Source of the DNA: Dokdonia sp.
GTDB lineage: Bacteria; Bacteroidota; Bacteroidia; Flavobacteriales; Flavobacteriaceae
Length of the DNA stretch: 64,000 bases
Reading direction: 5' to 3'
NCBI GenBank assembly: GCA_020630915.1
Contig: JAHDIF010000004.1
Span: 282,121 to 346,120 of the forward strand
Made by a program: the position numbers and the translations under genes. Shown here one piece after another: positions 44,435 through 51,987 of this stretch; the first letter of the stretch is position 1, and every line of letters begins with the position of its first letter. Below the pieces are notes generated by a model, which did no database searches, was not told the DNA's origin, and saw nothing but the letters and a program-made list of their open reading frames with translations.

Positions 44435-44842
44435 ATGTTCTCAGATAACAAAAAAGGAAAATTCCCGGACCCAAGTAGTCAGCAAAATAGAATAAGCGAA
44501 GGCACAAAAATTGTAGGCGACATTACCTCTAAAGGAGGTTTTCGTATTGATGGGGACGTAGAAGGAACAATATCTACCCCTAATAAAGTGGTAATAGGAA
44601 AAAAAGGCTCTGTTAAAGGAACCCTTACTTGTAATGATGCAGACATTGAAGGAGTTGTAAACGGAAAAGTGCAAATAGATAACCTGCTGTCTATTAAATC
44701 TACGGCAAAAATAGAAGGAGAAGTGACGGTAGGAAAACTTGCTGTAGAGCCAGGAGCAACTTTTAATGCCTCTTGCGATATGAAAGGAGCTGTAAAAACA
44801 ATTGGGAAAAATGCCAAAAAACAAGCAGAGAAGAGCGCTTAA
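44435..44842 (+). CDS. Bactofilin (polymer-forming cytoskeletal protein)
   Basis: A 135-residue protein with the bactofilin beta-helix: GTKIVGDITSKGGFRIDGDVEGTISTPNKVVIGKKGSVKGTLTCNDADIEGVVNGKVQIDNLLSIKSTAKIEGEVTVGKLAVEPGA, where GxIxxxGxxxIxGxVxG repeats recur through residues 25-115, flanked by polar tails. It polymerises at the membrane without nucleotide and typically places envelope machinery. It sits between sprE and the ATP synthase genes; its 3' end overlaps atpZ by about 32 bp. Confidence 0.9.
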   Translation: MFSDNKKGKFPDPSSQQNRISEGTKIVGDITSKGGFRIDGDVEGTISTPNKVVIGKKGSVKGTLTCNDADIEGVVNGKVQIDNLLSIKSTAKIEGEVTVGKLAVEPGATFNASCDMKGAVKTIGKNAKKQAEKSA

Positions 44843-45044
44843 TTCATACGCTCAATATTCTAGTATTGCGATACAAATGTTTGCTATTATAGGCCTTGGA
44901 ACATATGCAGGTGTAAAAATGGACGAGAAGTTTCCTAATAAACATAGTGGATATACAATTGCCTTTTCTCTCGCGTCTGTTTTACTATCTATTTTTTTTG
45001 TTATTAGAAGGATAATCTCGAATTCTAAAAAAGATATGAAATAA
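44811..45044 (+). CDS. atpZ: AtpZ/AtpI-like assembly factor of the ATP synthase
   Basis: I use the ATG at 44811 (MPKNKQRRALNSYAQYSSIAIQMFAIIGLGTYAGVKMDEKF); the reading from TTG 44802 adds three residues. The 77-residue protein has two membrane helices (about 18-33 and 43-62) and the GxxxGxxxDEK hairpin of AtpZ. AtpI/Z helps c-ring assembly or Mg2+ supply. It overlaps the bactofilin gene and shares one base with the next start. Confidence 0.8.
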   Translation: MPKNKQRRALNSYAQYSSIAIQMFAIIGLGTYAGVKMDEKFPNKHSGYTIAFSLASVLLSIFFVIRRIISNSKKDMK

Positions 45045-45445
45045 TGATTTCTAGTTTTGTTCAGGGAATAAAAACATTCGCAGTTCAGCTTTTGGTTTTA
45101 GCTATAGTCCTATATCTTCTTCATAGTTATTTGCTGAGCCATCTCATTACATCGAGTCAGATTCTTCCATTATGGCAGATATATTTATATCTAACTATAG
45201 TTGTATTTCTGATATTCTCGTGGATATATTATAAAAAAAGTCAAGGCAAAACAGAGGTGTTTAATTATTTTATGATAGGCACACTTTTGAAAATGATTTT
45301 AGCCATTGTTTTCTTAATTCCAGTTTTTATTTCTGAACAAGAAACTAAAAGACCAGACGTATTCAATTTCTTTATTCCCTACTTTATTTTTTTAGCTTTT
45401 GAGGTGTTTGTGATTACACGTTTGATTAATTCAAAAACTGAATAA
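45044..45445 (+). CDS. Small four-TM membrane protein, DUF6168-like, in atp operon
   Basis: A 133-residue protein with four hydrophobic helices (about 10-30, 42-60, 73-93, 105-125). It occupies the place of atpI's second component between atpZ and atpB and begins in the stop of atpZ. I associate it with the Bacteroidota family DUF6168, with moderate confidence. It probably assists Fo assembly, by context only. Confidence 0.6.
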   Translation: MISSFVQGIKTFAVQLLVLAIVLYLLHSYLLSHLITSSQILPLWQIYLYLTIVVFLIFSWIYYKKSQGKTEVFNYFMIGTLLKMILAIVFLIPVFISEQETKRPDVFNFFIPYFIFLAFEVFVITRLINSKTE

Positions 45446-45483
45446 AAAACACTCTTTGTTTTTATAATCATTTGGTGTCGATA

Positions 45484-45518
45484 TTTGTTTGTTAGTAATA
45501 AGATTGTCCTTACCTTTG
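45484..45518 (+). promoter_or_regulatory. Promoter of the atpB operon
   Basis: TTTG at 45488-45491 (a second copy at 45484), a 19-bp spacer and TACCTTTG at 45511-45518 match the flavobacterial -33/-7 consensus closely; the atpB ATG lies 27 bp downstream of the box. Confidence 0.72.
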
Positions 45519-45545
45519 CCGCAAATTTAGGAGAAGGTATATCTC

Positions 45546-46649
45546 ATGGTAAATGTATTACAAGTAAATAGTCTTAAATCTTTATTCTTAGGTTTAGCAA
45601 TATTCTTTTCTATATCCGCTTTTGCTACTGCGGAAAACACCCTTAAGGATTCAGGCGATGATAAGTCGTTTGACCCCAAAGAAATGATTATGCATCACGT
45701 TAAAGATGCCTATGGATTTCATCTTTGGGATTGGGACAATCACCCGGTTTCAATACCATTACCTGTAATCTTATGGACTGACAATGGATTAACTACGTTT
45801 AGTTCTAGTGAGTTTCATCACGATTATCACGGTGAAGTTGTGGTAGAAAAAAACGGAGGAAAATTCATTAATCTCCATGAGAAGGTTTATCAATTAGACG
45901 CTGGAGCGTCAACGGTTGCTTTGGATGACGAAGGACACCCAAAAAATGCTCACATTCCAATTGATATTTCTATAACAAGAAATGTACTCATGCTTTTTAT
46001 ATCTGCATTGCTGTTAATATTGCTTTTCACAGCAGCAGCACGTCGTTATAAAAAATCTGAGAACAATGTGCCAACAGGTATTGCTGGTTTTCTTGAGCCA
46101 TTAGTGGTTTTTGTAAGAGACGAAATTGGAATTCCAATGATAGGAGAAAAGAAGTATAAGCGCTTTATGCCTTATTTACTTACGGTATTCTTTTTCATTT
46201 GGGTAAATAACATCTTTGGATTAATACCCATTTTTAACGGAGCAAATCTTAGTGGGAACATTGCTTTTACAATGGTTCTAGCAGTAATTACATTCATTAT
46301 TACAACGCTAAGTGGTAATGCTAATTACTGGAAACATATTTTTTGGATGCCTGGAGTACCAGTGCCAATGAAGATATTTCTAATGCCAATTGAAATAATA
46401 GGAATGTTTGTAAAGCCTATTTCACTTATGATTCGTCTGTTTGCGAATATAACAGCAGGGCATATAATCGTATTGGCACTTATGTCATTAATATTTGTAT
46501 TTAAAACCGTTGCTGTAGCACCTGTTTCAGTTGCGTTCTCATTATTTATTGGGGTAATTGAGATAATTGTAACAGCAATACAAGCATATATATTTACAGT
46601 ACTGTCGGCTCTATATTTTGGTATGGCCACAGAAGAAGCGCATCATTAA
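45546..46649 (+). CDS. atpB: F-type ATP synthase subunit a
   Basis: The Fo proton-channel subunit. The C-terminal 230 residues have the five helices of subunit a, with the essential Arg in SLMIRLFANITAGHIIVLAL (about residue 299). The N-terminal 130 residues are an extra region: a signal peptide (LGLAIFFSISAFATAEN) and a periplasmic His-rich segment (HHVKDAYGFHLWDWDNHPV), as is typical of Bacteroidota AtpB. It heads atpBEFHA under its own promoter. Confidence 0.95.
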   Translation: MVNVLQVNSLKSLFLGLAIFFSISAFATAENTLKDSGDDKSFDPKEMIMHHVKDAYGFHLWDWDNHPVSIPLPVILWTDNGLTTFSSSEFHHDYHGEVVVEKNGGKFINLHEKVYQLDAGASTVALDDEGHPKNAHIPIDISITRNVLMLFISALLLILLFTAAARRYKKSENNVPTGIAGFLEPLVVFVRDEIGIPMIGEKKYKRFMPYLLTVFFFIWVNNIFGLIPIFNGANLSGNIAFTMVLAVITFIITTLSGNANYWKHIFWMPGVPVPMKIFLMPIEIIGMFVKPISLMIRLFANITAGHIIVLALMSLIFVFKTVAVAPVSVAFSLFIGVIEIIVTAIQAYIFTVLSALYFGMATEEAHH

Positions 46650-46668
46650 TTAATTTAATTTTTATACT

Positions 46669-46905
46669 ATGAGTTTATCATTATTACAAGACGTTGCCCA
46701 GAATTATGGAGCTATCGCTGCAATCGGTGGAGGACTAGCTGCAATTGGAGCTGGTGTAGGTATCGGTAAAATCGGTGGATCTGCAATGGAAGCAATGGCG
46801 CGTCAGCCAGAAATGCACGGTAAAATTCAGTCATCTGCACTTATTCTAGCAGCCTTCGTTGAGGCGGTAGCATTATTTGCGGTGGTTGTATCTTTCCTTA
46901 AGTAA
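46669..46905 (+). CDS. atpE: F-type ATP synthase subunit c
   Basis: A 78-residue two-helix proteolipid. Helix 1 is Gly/Ala rich (GAIAAIGGGLAAIGAGVGIGKIGGSAMEA), the polar loop is ARQPEM, and the ion-binding Glu65 lies in ILAAFVEAVALF. There is no Gln in helix 1 and the residue after Glu65 is Ala, so the site looks proton- rather than sodium-type. The start is ATG 46669. Confidence 0.95.
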   Translation: MSLSLLQDVAQNYGAIAAIGGGLAAIGAGVGIGKIGGSAMEAMARQPEMHGKIQSSALILAAFVEAVALFAVVVSFLK

Positions 46906-46917
46906 AAAGCATTTATT

Positions 46918-46952
46918 AATTACAGTGGTAACGGTTGGTTGCCACTGTAATT
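46918..46952 (+). promoter_or_regulatory. Stable hairpin between atpE and atpF
   Basis: AATTACAGTGG and its exact complement CCACTGTAATT enclose a 13-base loop, directly after the atpE stop. Such a hairpin can protect the upstream message or attenuate downstream transcription, helping subunit c be made in excess. Confidence 0.65.
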
Positions 46953-46988
46953 TAATTTATAGTAAAAATTAGTTAAAATTAAATAGAA

Positions 46989-47483
46989 ATGGATTTAGTA
47001 ACTCCTGGATTTGGATTGGTATTTTGGACAATAATTACCTTCCTTTTTTTATTGTTTATTTTAAGAAAATTTGCTTGGAAACCTATTCTTGGCGCTGTAA
47101 GCGATAGAGAAGCATCGATTAAAGATGCCTTGGCTTCTGCAGAAGAGGCTAAAAAGGAGATGGCCAGCCTTCAAGCAGATAATCAGAAGCTTTTACAAGA
47201 AGCAAGAGCAGAGCGTGAGTCTATGCTTAAAGAAGCGCGCGAGATGAAGGCTAAAATGATTGGAGATGCTAAAGGAGAAGCAAAGGCGGAGGCAGAGAAA
47301 ATGATTATACAAGCGCAAGCAGCAATTGATGCAGAGCGCAAAAGTGCTATAGCAGATCTTAAAGGTCAAGTAGCGGCATTATCTGTAGAGATAGCAGAGA
47401 AAGTTGTTAAGAGTGAGCTTTCTGATAAGAAAAAGCAACTAGGTCTTGTAGATGAGATGCTAGGTCAAGCAACTTTAAATTAG
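46989..47483 (+). CDS. atpF: F-type ATP synthase subunit b
   Basis: A 164-residue peripheral-stalk subunit: one N-terminal membrane helix (LVFWTIITFLFLLFIL, residues 9-25) and then a long charged coiled coil (ASAEEAKKEMASLQADNQKLLQEARAERESM...). It joins Fo to F1 with subunit delta, whose gene follows. The reading begins MDLVTPGFGLVFW, as in Bacteroidota relatives. Confidence 0.95.
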   Translation: MDLVTPGFGLVFWTIITFLFLLFILRKFAWKPILGAVSDREASIKDALASAEEAKKEMASLQADNQKLLQEARAERESMLKEAREMKAKMIGDAKGEAKAEAEKMIIQAQAAIDAERKSAIADLKGQVAALSVEIAEKVVKSELSDKKKQLGLVDEMLGQATLN

Positions 47484-47503
47484 TCTCCACGAAGGTGGAA
47501 ATC
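47484..47503. repeat. Short hairpin repeat after atpF
   Basis: TCTCCACGAAGGTGGAAATC (TCCAC/GTGGA stem, GAAG loop), a member of the roughly 20-bp hairpin family ending in GGAAATC. Confidence 0.55.
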
Positions 47504-47531
47504 TTTTAAAGATAGAAATAACGGTAATGAA

Positions 47532-47551
47532 ATACTCGCCTTCGCGAGTAT
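47532..47551. repeat. Short hairpin repeat before atpH
   Basis: ATACTCGC-CTTC-GCGAGTAT, a perfect 8-bp stem with a CTTC loop, the same layout as the copy at 53417. Confidence 0.65.
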
Positions 47552-47566
47552 GGGATGAAAACTAAT

Positions 47567-48103
47567 ATGAGTAGAGCAGCAATACGATATGCAAAAGCAG
47601 TCCTTAATCTGGCGACAGATGGAGGTAATGTGGATGCTGTCTTAAACGATATGAAAAGTGTAAGTGCTACACTTTCTGGGAGCAAGGATTTGCGCCTAGC
47701 CTTGTTGAGTCCTGTTGTTAAGGAAGAAGACAAAAGAGCAATTCTTAAGCAAGTATTTTCTAAAACTTCTAACGAAACTCTAGGTCTTTTAGATATCTTA
47801 ATTGATAATAAGAGAGCAGGTATATTAGGAAATGTAGCTCAAAACTTTGTAGCGCTTTATAACGAGCAAAAAGGATTGCAAGCGGCAACAGTAACAACTG
47901 CCATTGCAATTACACCTGAGTTAGAAACTAAGGTCCTTGCAAAAGTAACAGAGCTTACTGGAAGTACAGATATTAAATTAGACAACATCATTGATGAGAG
48001 CATCATAGGTGGGTTTATATTACGTGTAGGTGATACACAGTATAATGCAAGTATCGCTAGCCAGTTAAGTAAATTAAAAAGAGAATTTAGTAATAGTTTA
48101 TAA
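47567..48103 (+). CDS. atpH: F-type ATP synthase subunit delta
   Basis: The stator subunit linking b to the F1 alpha crown. I use ATG 47567, giving MSRAAIRYAKAVLNLA, the conserved delta N-terminus; ATG 47555 would add four residues. The helical N-domain (residues 1-105) is followed by the C-domain with LDNIIDESIIGGFILRVGDTQYNASIASQL. Its normal length is about 178. Two short hairpin repeats fill the gap to atpF. Confidence 0.92.
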   Translation: MSRAAIRYAKAVLNLATDGGNVDAVLNDMKSVSATLSGSKDLRLALLSPVVKEEDKRAILKQVFSKTSNETLGLLDILIDNKRAGILGNVAQNFVALYNEQKGLQAATVTTAIAITPELETKVLAKVTELTGSTDIKLDNIIDESIIGGFILRVGDTQYNASIASQLSKLKREFSNSL

Positions 48104-48108
48104 TTAAA

Positions 48109-48142
48109 CTTTCGCGAACCTGCCTGACGGCAGGCAGGAGCG
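48109..48142 (+). repeat. Stem-loop variant of the palindrome element, between atpH and atpA
   Basis: CTTTCGCGAA joined to CCTGCCTG-ACGG-CAGGCAGG and AGCG: half of the 14-bp core plus a perfect 8-bp hairpin. Matches 31754-31787 on the other strand. Confidence 0.7.
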
Positions 48143-48158
48143 TTAAAACCAATATAAA

Positions 48159-49736
48159 ATGGCAGAAGTTAAACCAGCAGAAGTTTCAGCAATTTTAAAA
48201 CAGCAACTCTCAGGATTTGAAGCAACCGCTTCCCTTGATGAGGTGGGAACTGTATTAACCGTGGGTGATGGTATTGCTCGTGTATACGGACTTTCTAATG
48301 CTCAATATGGAGAATTAGTAGAGTTCGAAAGCGGACTTGAAGCAATCGTTTTGAACCTTGAAGAAGATAACGTTGGGGTTGTACTCCTTGGGTCTTCAAC
48401 AAGTATCAAAGAAGGGGATACTGTAAAACGTACACAGCGTATCGCATCTCTTAATGTAGGAGAAGGAATCGTAGGGCGTGTAGTAAATACCCTAGGTCTT
48501 CCTATTGATGGTAAAGGTCCTATCGAAGGAGAAACCTATGAGATGCCATTAGAGCGTAAAGCGCCGGGTGTAATCTATCGTGAGCCAGTAACGGAGCCGT
48601 TACAGACAGGTATCAAGTCTATTGATGCAATGATCCCTGTGGGAAGAGGGCAACGTGAGTTGGTAATTGGTGACCGTCAGACAGGTAAATCTACTGTTTG
48701 TATTGATACGATCCTTAATCAAAAAGAATTTTACGATGCTGGTGAGCCAGTATACTGTATATATGTAGCGATTGGTCAGAAAGCTTCTACTGTAGCAAAT
48801 ATTGCTCAGGTGTTAGAAGATGCTGGAGCACTTGCCTACACAACCATTGTTGCCGCAAACGCATCAGATCCAGCAGCAATGCAGGTATATGCACCATTTG
48901 CTGGGGCAGCGATTGGAGAGTACTTTCGTGATACAGGACGTCCTGCATTGATCATTTATGATGATTTATCTAAGCAAGCCGTAGCATACCGTGAAGTATC
49001 TCTTTTATTACGTCGTCCACCGGGACGTGAGGCATACCCTGGAGATGTATTCTTCTTGCACTCAAGATTGTTAGAGCGTGCAGCAAAAGTGATCAATGAT
49101 GATGCCATTGCTGCAGATATGAACGACCTTCCTGATAGTTTAAAGCCTATCGTCAAAGGGGGAGGATCACTTACAGCACTCCCTATTATTGAGACACAAG
49201 CAGGAGATGTATCTGCATATATCCCAACAAACGTAATTTCGATTACAGATGGTCAGATATTCTTAGATGGAGATTTATTTAACTCTGGTGTACGTCCAGC
49301 AATTAACGTAGGTATTTCGGTATCACGTGTGGGAGGTAATGCACAGATTAAATCTATGAAGAAAGTATCCGGTACATTAAAATTGGATCAAGCTGCTTTC
49401 CGTGAACTCGAAGCGTTTGCTAAGTTTGGATCAGACCTTGATGCAGCGACTCTAAACGTAATTGAAAAAGGAAAACGTAATGTAGAGATCCTTAAGCAAG
49501 CAGAAAACACACCATACACAGTAGAAGATCAGATTGCTATTATCTATGCAGGTTCTAAAAACTTGTTACGTGATGTTCCTGTAAATAAGGTAAAAGAGTT
49601 TGAAACAGAATATATCGAGTTCCTTAACGCAAAGTACAGAGGAGTATTAGATACATTAAAATCTGGTAAACTTACTGATGAGGTAACTGATACGCTAGTA
49701 ACAGTTGCAAAAGAACTATCGGCAAAGTATAACTAA
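48159..49736 (+). CDS. atpA: F-type ATP synthase subunit alpha
   Basis: The 525-residue regulatory nucleotide-binding subunit of F1. The P-loop GDRQTGKS is at residues 171-178; [23 protein letters not shown] and the [37 protein letters not shown] block are canonical. The start [25 protein letters not shown] is typical of the group. It is normally followed at once by atpG; here a four-helix-bundle cassette intervenes. Confidence 0.97.
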   Translation: MAEVKPAEVSAILKQQLSGFEATASLDEVGTVLTVGDGIARVYGLSNAQYGELVEFESGLEAIVLNLEEDNVGVVLLGSSTSIKEGDTVKRTQRIASLNVGEGIVGRVVNTLGLPIDGKGPIEGETYEMPLERKAPGVIYREPVTEPLQTGIKSIDAMIPVGRGQRELVIGDRQTGKSTVCIDTILNQKEFYDAGEPVYCIYVAIGQKASTVANIAQVLEDAGALAYTTIVAANASDPAAMQVYAPFAGAAIGEYFRDTGRPALIIYDDLSKQAVAYREVSLLLRRPPGREAYPGDVFFLHSRLLERAAKVINDDAIAADMNDLPDSLKPIVKGGGSLTALPIIETQAGDVSAYIPTNVISITDGQIFLDGDLFNSGVRPAINVGISVSRVGGNAQIKSMKKVSGTLKLDQAAFRELEAFAKFGSDLDAATLNVIEKGKRNVEILKQAENTPYTVEDQIAIIYAGSKNLLRDVPVNKVKEFETEYIEFLNAKYRGVLDTLKSGKLTDEVTDTLVTVAKELSAKYN

Positions 49737-49745
49737 AAGTATTTC

Positions 49746-49757
49746 GCTTTCGCGAAA
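49746..49757. repeat. Degenerate palindrome copy after atpA
   Basis: GCTTTCGCGAAA followed by AA instead of GC, 10 bp after the atpA stop and immediately before the heptamer array. Confidence 0.6.
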
Positions 49758-49760
49758 AAA

Positions 49761-49795
49761 GTTATGAGTTATGAGTTCGGAGTTATGAGTTTAAA
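49761..49795 (+). repeat. Left heptamer array of four-helix-bundle cassette 2
   Basis: Five 7-bp units: GTTATGA, GTTATGA, GTTCGGA, GTTATGA, GTTTAAA. Confidence 0.85.
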
Positions 49796-49837
49796 GTAGA
49801 ACTCCTCTGGAGGAATGACTTAAAATTATTTGAAATT

Positions 49838-50173
49838 ATGGGTTTTCAGGAAAGTCCAATTCGTAAGAAAAGCTTTGAGTTTGCCTGCGAGATTGTTCAT
49901 TATTGTGATACTTTAAAAGAGAATCGTGATTTTGAAATAGCATCTCAATTACTCAAAAGCGGAACGAGTATTGGAGCAAATACTAGAGAAGCCCAACGTG
50001 GAGTCAGTAAGAAAGACTTCAAAAATAAATTTGGTATTGCTCTAAAGGAGGCAGATGAGACTATGTACTGGTTACAAATACTCGAAGCAACTGGAAGAGA
50101 CATACCCGAAGGAATGAAGAATAGGTGTGAGGAGTTAATAAGAATTTTGGTAGCAATAATCAAAAGCTCATAA
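49838..50173 (+). CDS. Four-helix-bundle protein (S23 family) inserted between atpA and atpG
   Basis: A 111-residue helical protein: SPIRKKSFEFACEIVHYCDTLKE (residues 6-28), EIASQLLKSGTSIGANTREAQRGVSKKDFKNKFGIALKEADETMYWLQIL (33-82) and a final helix CEELIRILVAIIKS. The SGTSIGANxREA block is characteristic of PF05635 proteins. It differs clearly from the copy at 30.0 kb, so it is not a recent duplicate. It is flanked by inverted arrays of 7-bp units (49761-49795 and 50168-50195). Nothing links it to ATP synthase function; it looks like an inserted cassette tolerated in an operon. Confidence 0.87.
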   Translation: MGFQESPIRKKSFEFACEIVHYCDTLKENRDFEIASQLLKSGTSIGANTREAQRGVSKKDFKNKFGIALKEADETMYWLQILEATGRDIPEGMKNRCEELIRILVAIIKSS

Positions 50174-50195
50174 CTCTGAACTCATAACTCTGAAC
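50168..50195 (-). repeat. Right heptamer array of four-helix-bundle cassette 2 (inverted)
   Basis: Four 7-bp units TCATAAC, TCTGAAC, TCATAAC, TCTGAAC, the reverse complements of GTTATGA and GTTCAGA. The array overlaps the gene's last codons and ends 7 bp before the atpG ATG, so it supplies atpG's leader. Confidence 0.85.
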
Positions 50196-50202
50196 TTGAA
50201 AG

Positions 50203-51066
50203 ATGGCAAACTTAAAGGAAATTAGAAATAGAATAGGCTCTGTATCTTCTACGATGCAGATTACAAGTGCCATGAAAATGGTATCTGCTGCAAAGTTGAA
50301 GAAAGCACAAGATGCGATCACAGCTATGCGTCCTTATTCTGATAAATTAACGGAGCTTTTACAAAATCTAAGCGCTACACTAGATGCCGACTCTGGAAGC
50401 AAGCTTGCAGAAGATCGCGAAGTAAACAAGGTTCTTATTGTAGCTATTTCATCTAATAGAGGTCTCGCAGGAGCTTTTAACTCCAATATTATTAAAGGAG
50501 CTACTCATCTTGTGAACTCTAAGTATGCAGGAAAAGAGGTAGACTTTATTACGATTGGTAAGAAAGCAGATGCTATTCTAGCAAAGTCTCATAATGTTAT
50601 AACGAATAACATAGAGATCTTTGATGATTTGACATATGATAACGTTGCAGTGATTGCGCAGGACTTGATGGATCGTTTTGAGTCTGGCGAGTACGATCGC
50701 ATAGACATTATTTACAATAAGTTTAAAAATGCAGCTACGCAAATTGTAACTACAGAACAATTTCTACCTATAGTTCCAGCGGCACAAGAAGAGAGAACAG
50801 CTACGGCAGATTATATTTTTGAGCCTTCTAAAGCAGAGATTGTGGAAGGATTGATTCCAAAAGCGTTAAAAACACAATTATTTAAAGGAATTAGAGATTC
50901 CGTTGCCTCAGAGCACGGCGCTCGTATGACTGCAATGCATAAAGCTACGGATAATGCTACAGAGCTTAGAGATGCTCTTAAATTGCAATATAATAAGGCA
51001 CGTCAAGCAGCCATTACGAACGAGATATTAGAGATTGTAGGCGGTGCGGAAGCATTGAACAATTAA
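50203..51066 (+). CDS. atpG: F-type ATP synthase subunit gamma
   Basis: The 287-residue central rotor shaft. The N-terminal helix ANLKEIRNRIGSVSSTMQITSAMKMVSAAKLKKAQ and C-terminal helix HGARMTAMHKATDNATELRDALKLQYNKARQAAITNEILEIVGGAEAL are canonical; NRGLAGAFNSNI is the conserved middle loop. atpD and atpC do not follow, as is usual in Bacteroidota, where they lie elsewhere. A strong terminator follows. Confidence 0.96.
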   Translation: MANLKEIRNRIGSVSSTMQITSAMKMVSAAKLKKAQDAITAMRPYSDKLTELLQNLSATLDADSGSKLAEDREVNKVLIVAISSNRGLAGAFNSNIIKGATHLVNSKYAGKEVDFITIGKKADAILAKSHNVITNNIEIFDDLTYDNVAVIAQDLMDRFESGEYDRIDIIYNKFKNAATQIVTTEQFLPIVPAAQEERTATADYIFEPSKAEIVEGLIPKALKTQLFKGIRDSVASEHGARMTAMHKATDNATELRDALKLQYNKARQAAITNEILEIVGGAEALNN

Positions 51067-51087
51067 AAAAAGTTCAAAATAATACCG

Positions 51088-51116
51088 AAAGCCTCACTAT
51101 TTAGTGGGGCTTTTTT
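51088..51116 (+). terminator. Rho-independent terminator of the atp operon
   Basis: AAAGCCTCACTA, a TT loop and TAGTGGGGCTTT (one G-T wobble) run into TTTTTT, 22 bp after the atpG stop. Confidence 0.85.
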
Positions 51117-51214
51117 AGTTTAAATAAAAGGAAACAATTATCGGGACTAACGGGGGTGAGTGAAGTTGGCTATATATTTACATCACTTTCTTCACAAATA
51201 TTTTGGTTTGAGTT

Positions 51215-51257
51215 AATAACCCTTTGGACGGTCCTTCGTCCGAGGGTTATTCTTTTT
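51215..51257. terminator. Long hairpin, terminator-like
   Basis: AATAACCCT...GGACG pairs with CGTCC...AGGGTTATT around a GTCCTT loop, followed by CTTTTT. It could be a second terminator or a structured 5' region of the next gene. Confidence 0.55.
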
Positions 51258-51258
51258 A

Positions 51259-51278
51259 TTCCCGCGAAGGAGGGAATC
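51259..51278. repeat. Short hairpin repeat
   Basis: TTCCCGCGAAGGAGGGAATC, same family as 19401 and 53886. Confidence 0.55.
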
Positions 51279-51382
51279 CCATCAAGAAATTAATGTTTTA
51301 TGAGGTGACAGCAAACCCCCTTATTATAGACTTTCCTATCTTTATGGCAAGACTTTTGAGCCTCACAGACGAAACAACCTTT

Positions 51383-51937
51383 ATGAAAATGCTTAAACCT
51401 ATATTACTAACCTTGCTATGTACAATGCCTTTGGCTCTTACCCAATGCAAAACGGCTACAACGGTGGCAGAAGAAATAGAACAAATAGAAGAAACGGCAC
51501 AAACTATGGAGATGCGCAATCCCGCTTTCGCGAAAGCAAAAACAACCTTTTATAAATGGATGGCAGGAGTGCAAGGCGGCGGTTCTGGAATCACTATGGA
51601 GTTTGACTGGAATGCCATGCCAGAAAACTTGGTGATGAAAGATGCTTACTTTAGAGGGCTAACTGCGCGAATACAACAAAGTCAAAAAGGGTATAGTGCA
51701 AACTTTATATCAGATCAAAATCAACCACAGGATTTGATTATGCACGGCGATCAAGAACAAGAAGCGGCAAATACACCACCCGTTAGAAAAATGAGATTCC
51801 CAGTGGAGCTTACGGATAAGCAGGTAGGTATCGTATATGAAGAAAATGGCCAGCTTGTGTACACCATTATCAATAACCCCGTAGAAAAGCCACAAGTTGC
51901 ATATCCTAGCGCCCCGCCTAGAGGAGAAGGGTACTAA
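51383..51937 (+). CDS. Predicted lipoprotein of unknown function
   Basis: I use ATG 51383, which begins a lipoprotein signal (MKMLKPILLTLLCTMPLALTQCKT, Cys at 22). The longer frame starts inside the hairpin region. The mature 160 residues show GGGSGITMEFDW, FRGLTARIQQ and VELTDKQVGIVYEENGQLVYTI, but no family I recognise. A palindrome at 51524-51537 reads AFAKA shortly after the lipid anchor. The last residues SAPPRGEGY resemble the peptide encoded by the common CTCTCCC/GGGAGAGG repeats, so the C-terminus may derive from one. Confidence 0.65.
   Translation: MKMLKPILLTLLCTMPLALTQCKTATTVAEEIEQIEETAQTMEMRNPAFAKAKTTFYKWMAGVQGGGSGITMEFDWNAMPENLVMKDAYFRGLTARIQQSQKGYSANFISDQNQPQDLIMHGDQEQEAANTPPVRKMRFPVELTDKQVGIVYEENGQLVYTIINNPVEKPQVAYPSAPPRGEGY
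51524..51537. repeat. 14-bp palindrome in lipoprotein gene (read AFAKA)
   Basis: GCTTTCGCGAAAGC, in the linker after the lipid anchor. Confidence 0.9.
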
Positions 51938-51987
51938 TATTCTGTATTTATTTTCGTTACTTTTAACAAGCGAAAACAAACTTCTTT

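Larger units (their letters stand above)
51117..51382. other. Gene-poor spacer with hairpins
   Basis: Together with the terminator this makes 316 bp between atpG and the next gene. It holds a second strong hairpin (51215-51257) and a short hairpin repeat (51259-51278). No convincing gene or RNA was seen; an open frame from 51224 simply extends the lipoprotein gene upstream. Confidence 0.5.

Noticed and set aside
49746..50195. Insertion sequence between atpA and atpG
   Set aside because: No transposase and no target duplication that I could see; described instead as a cassette with heptamer arrays.
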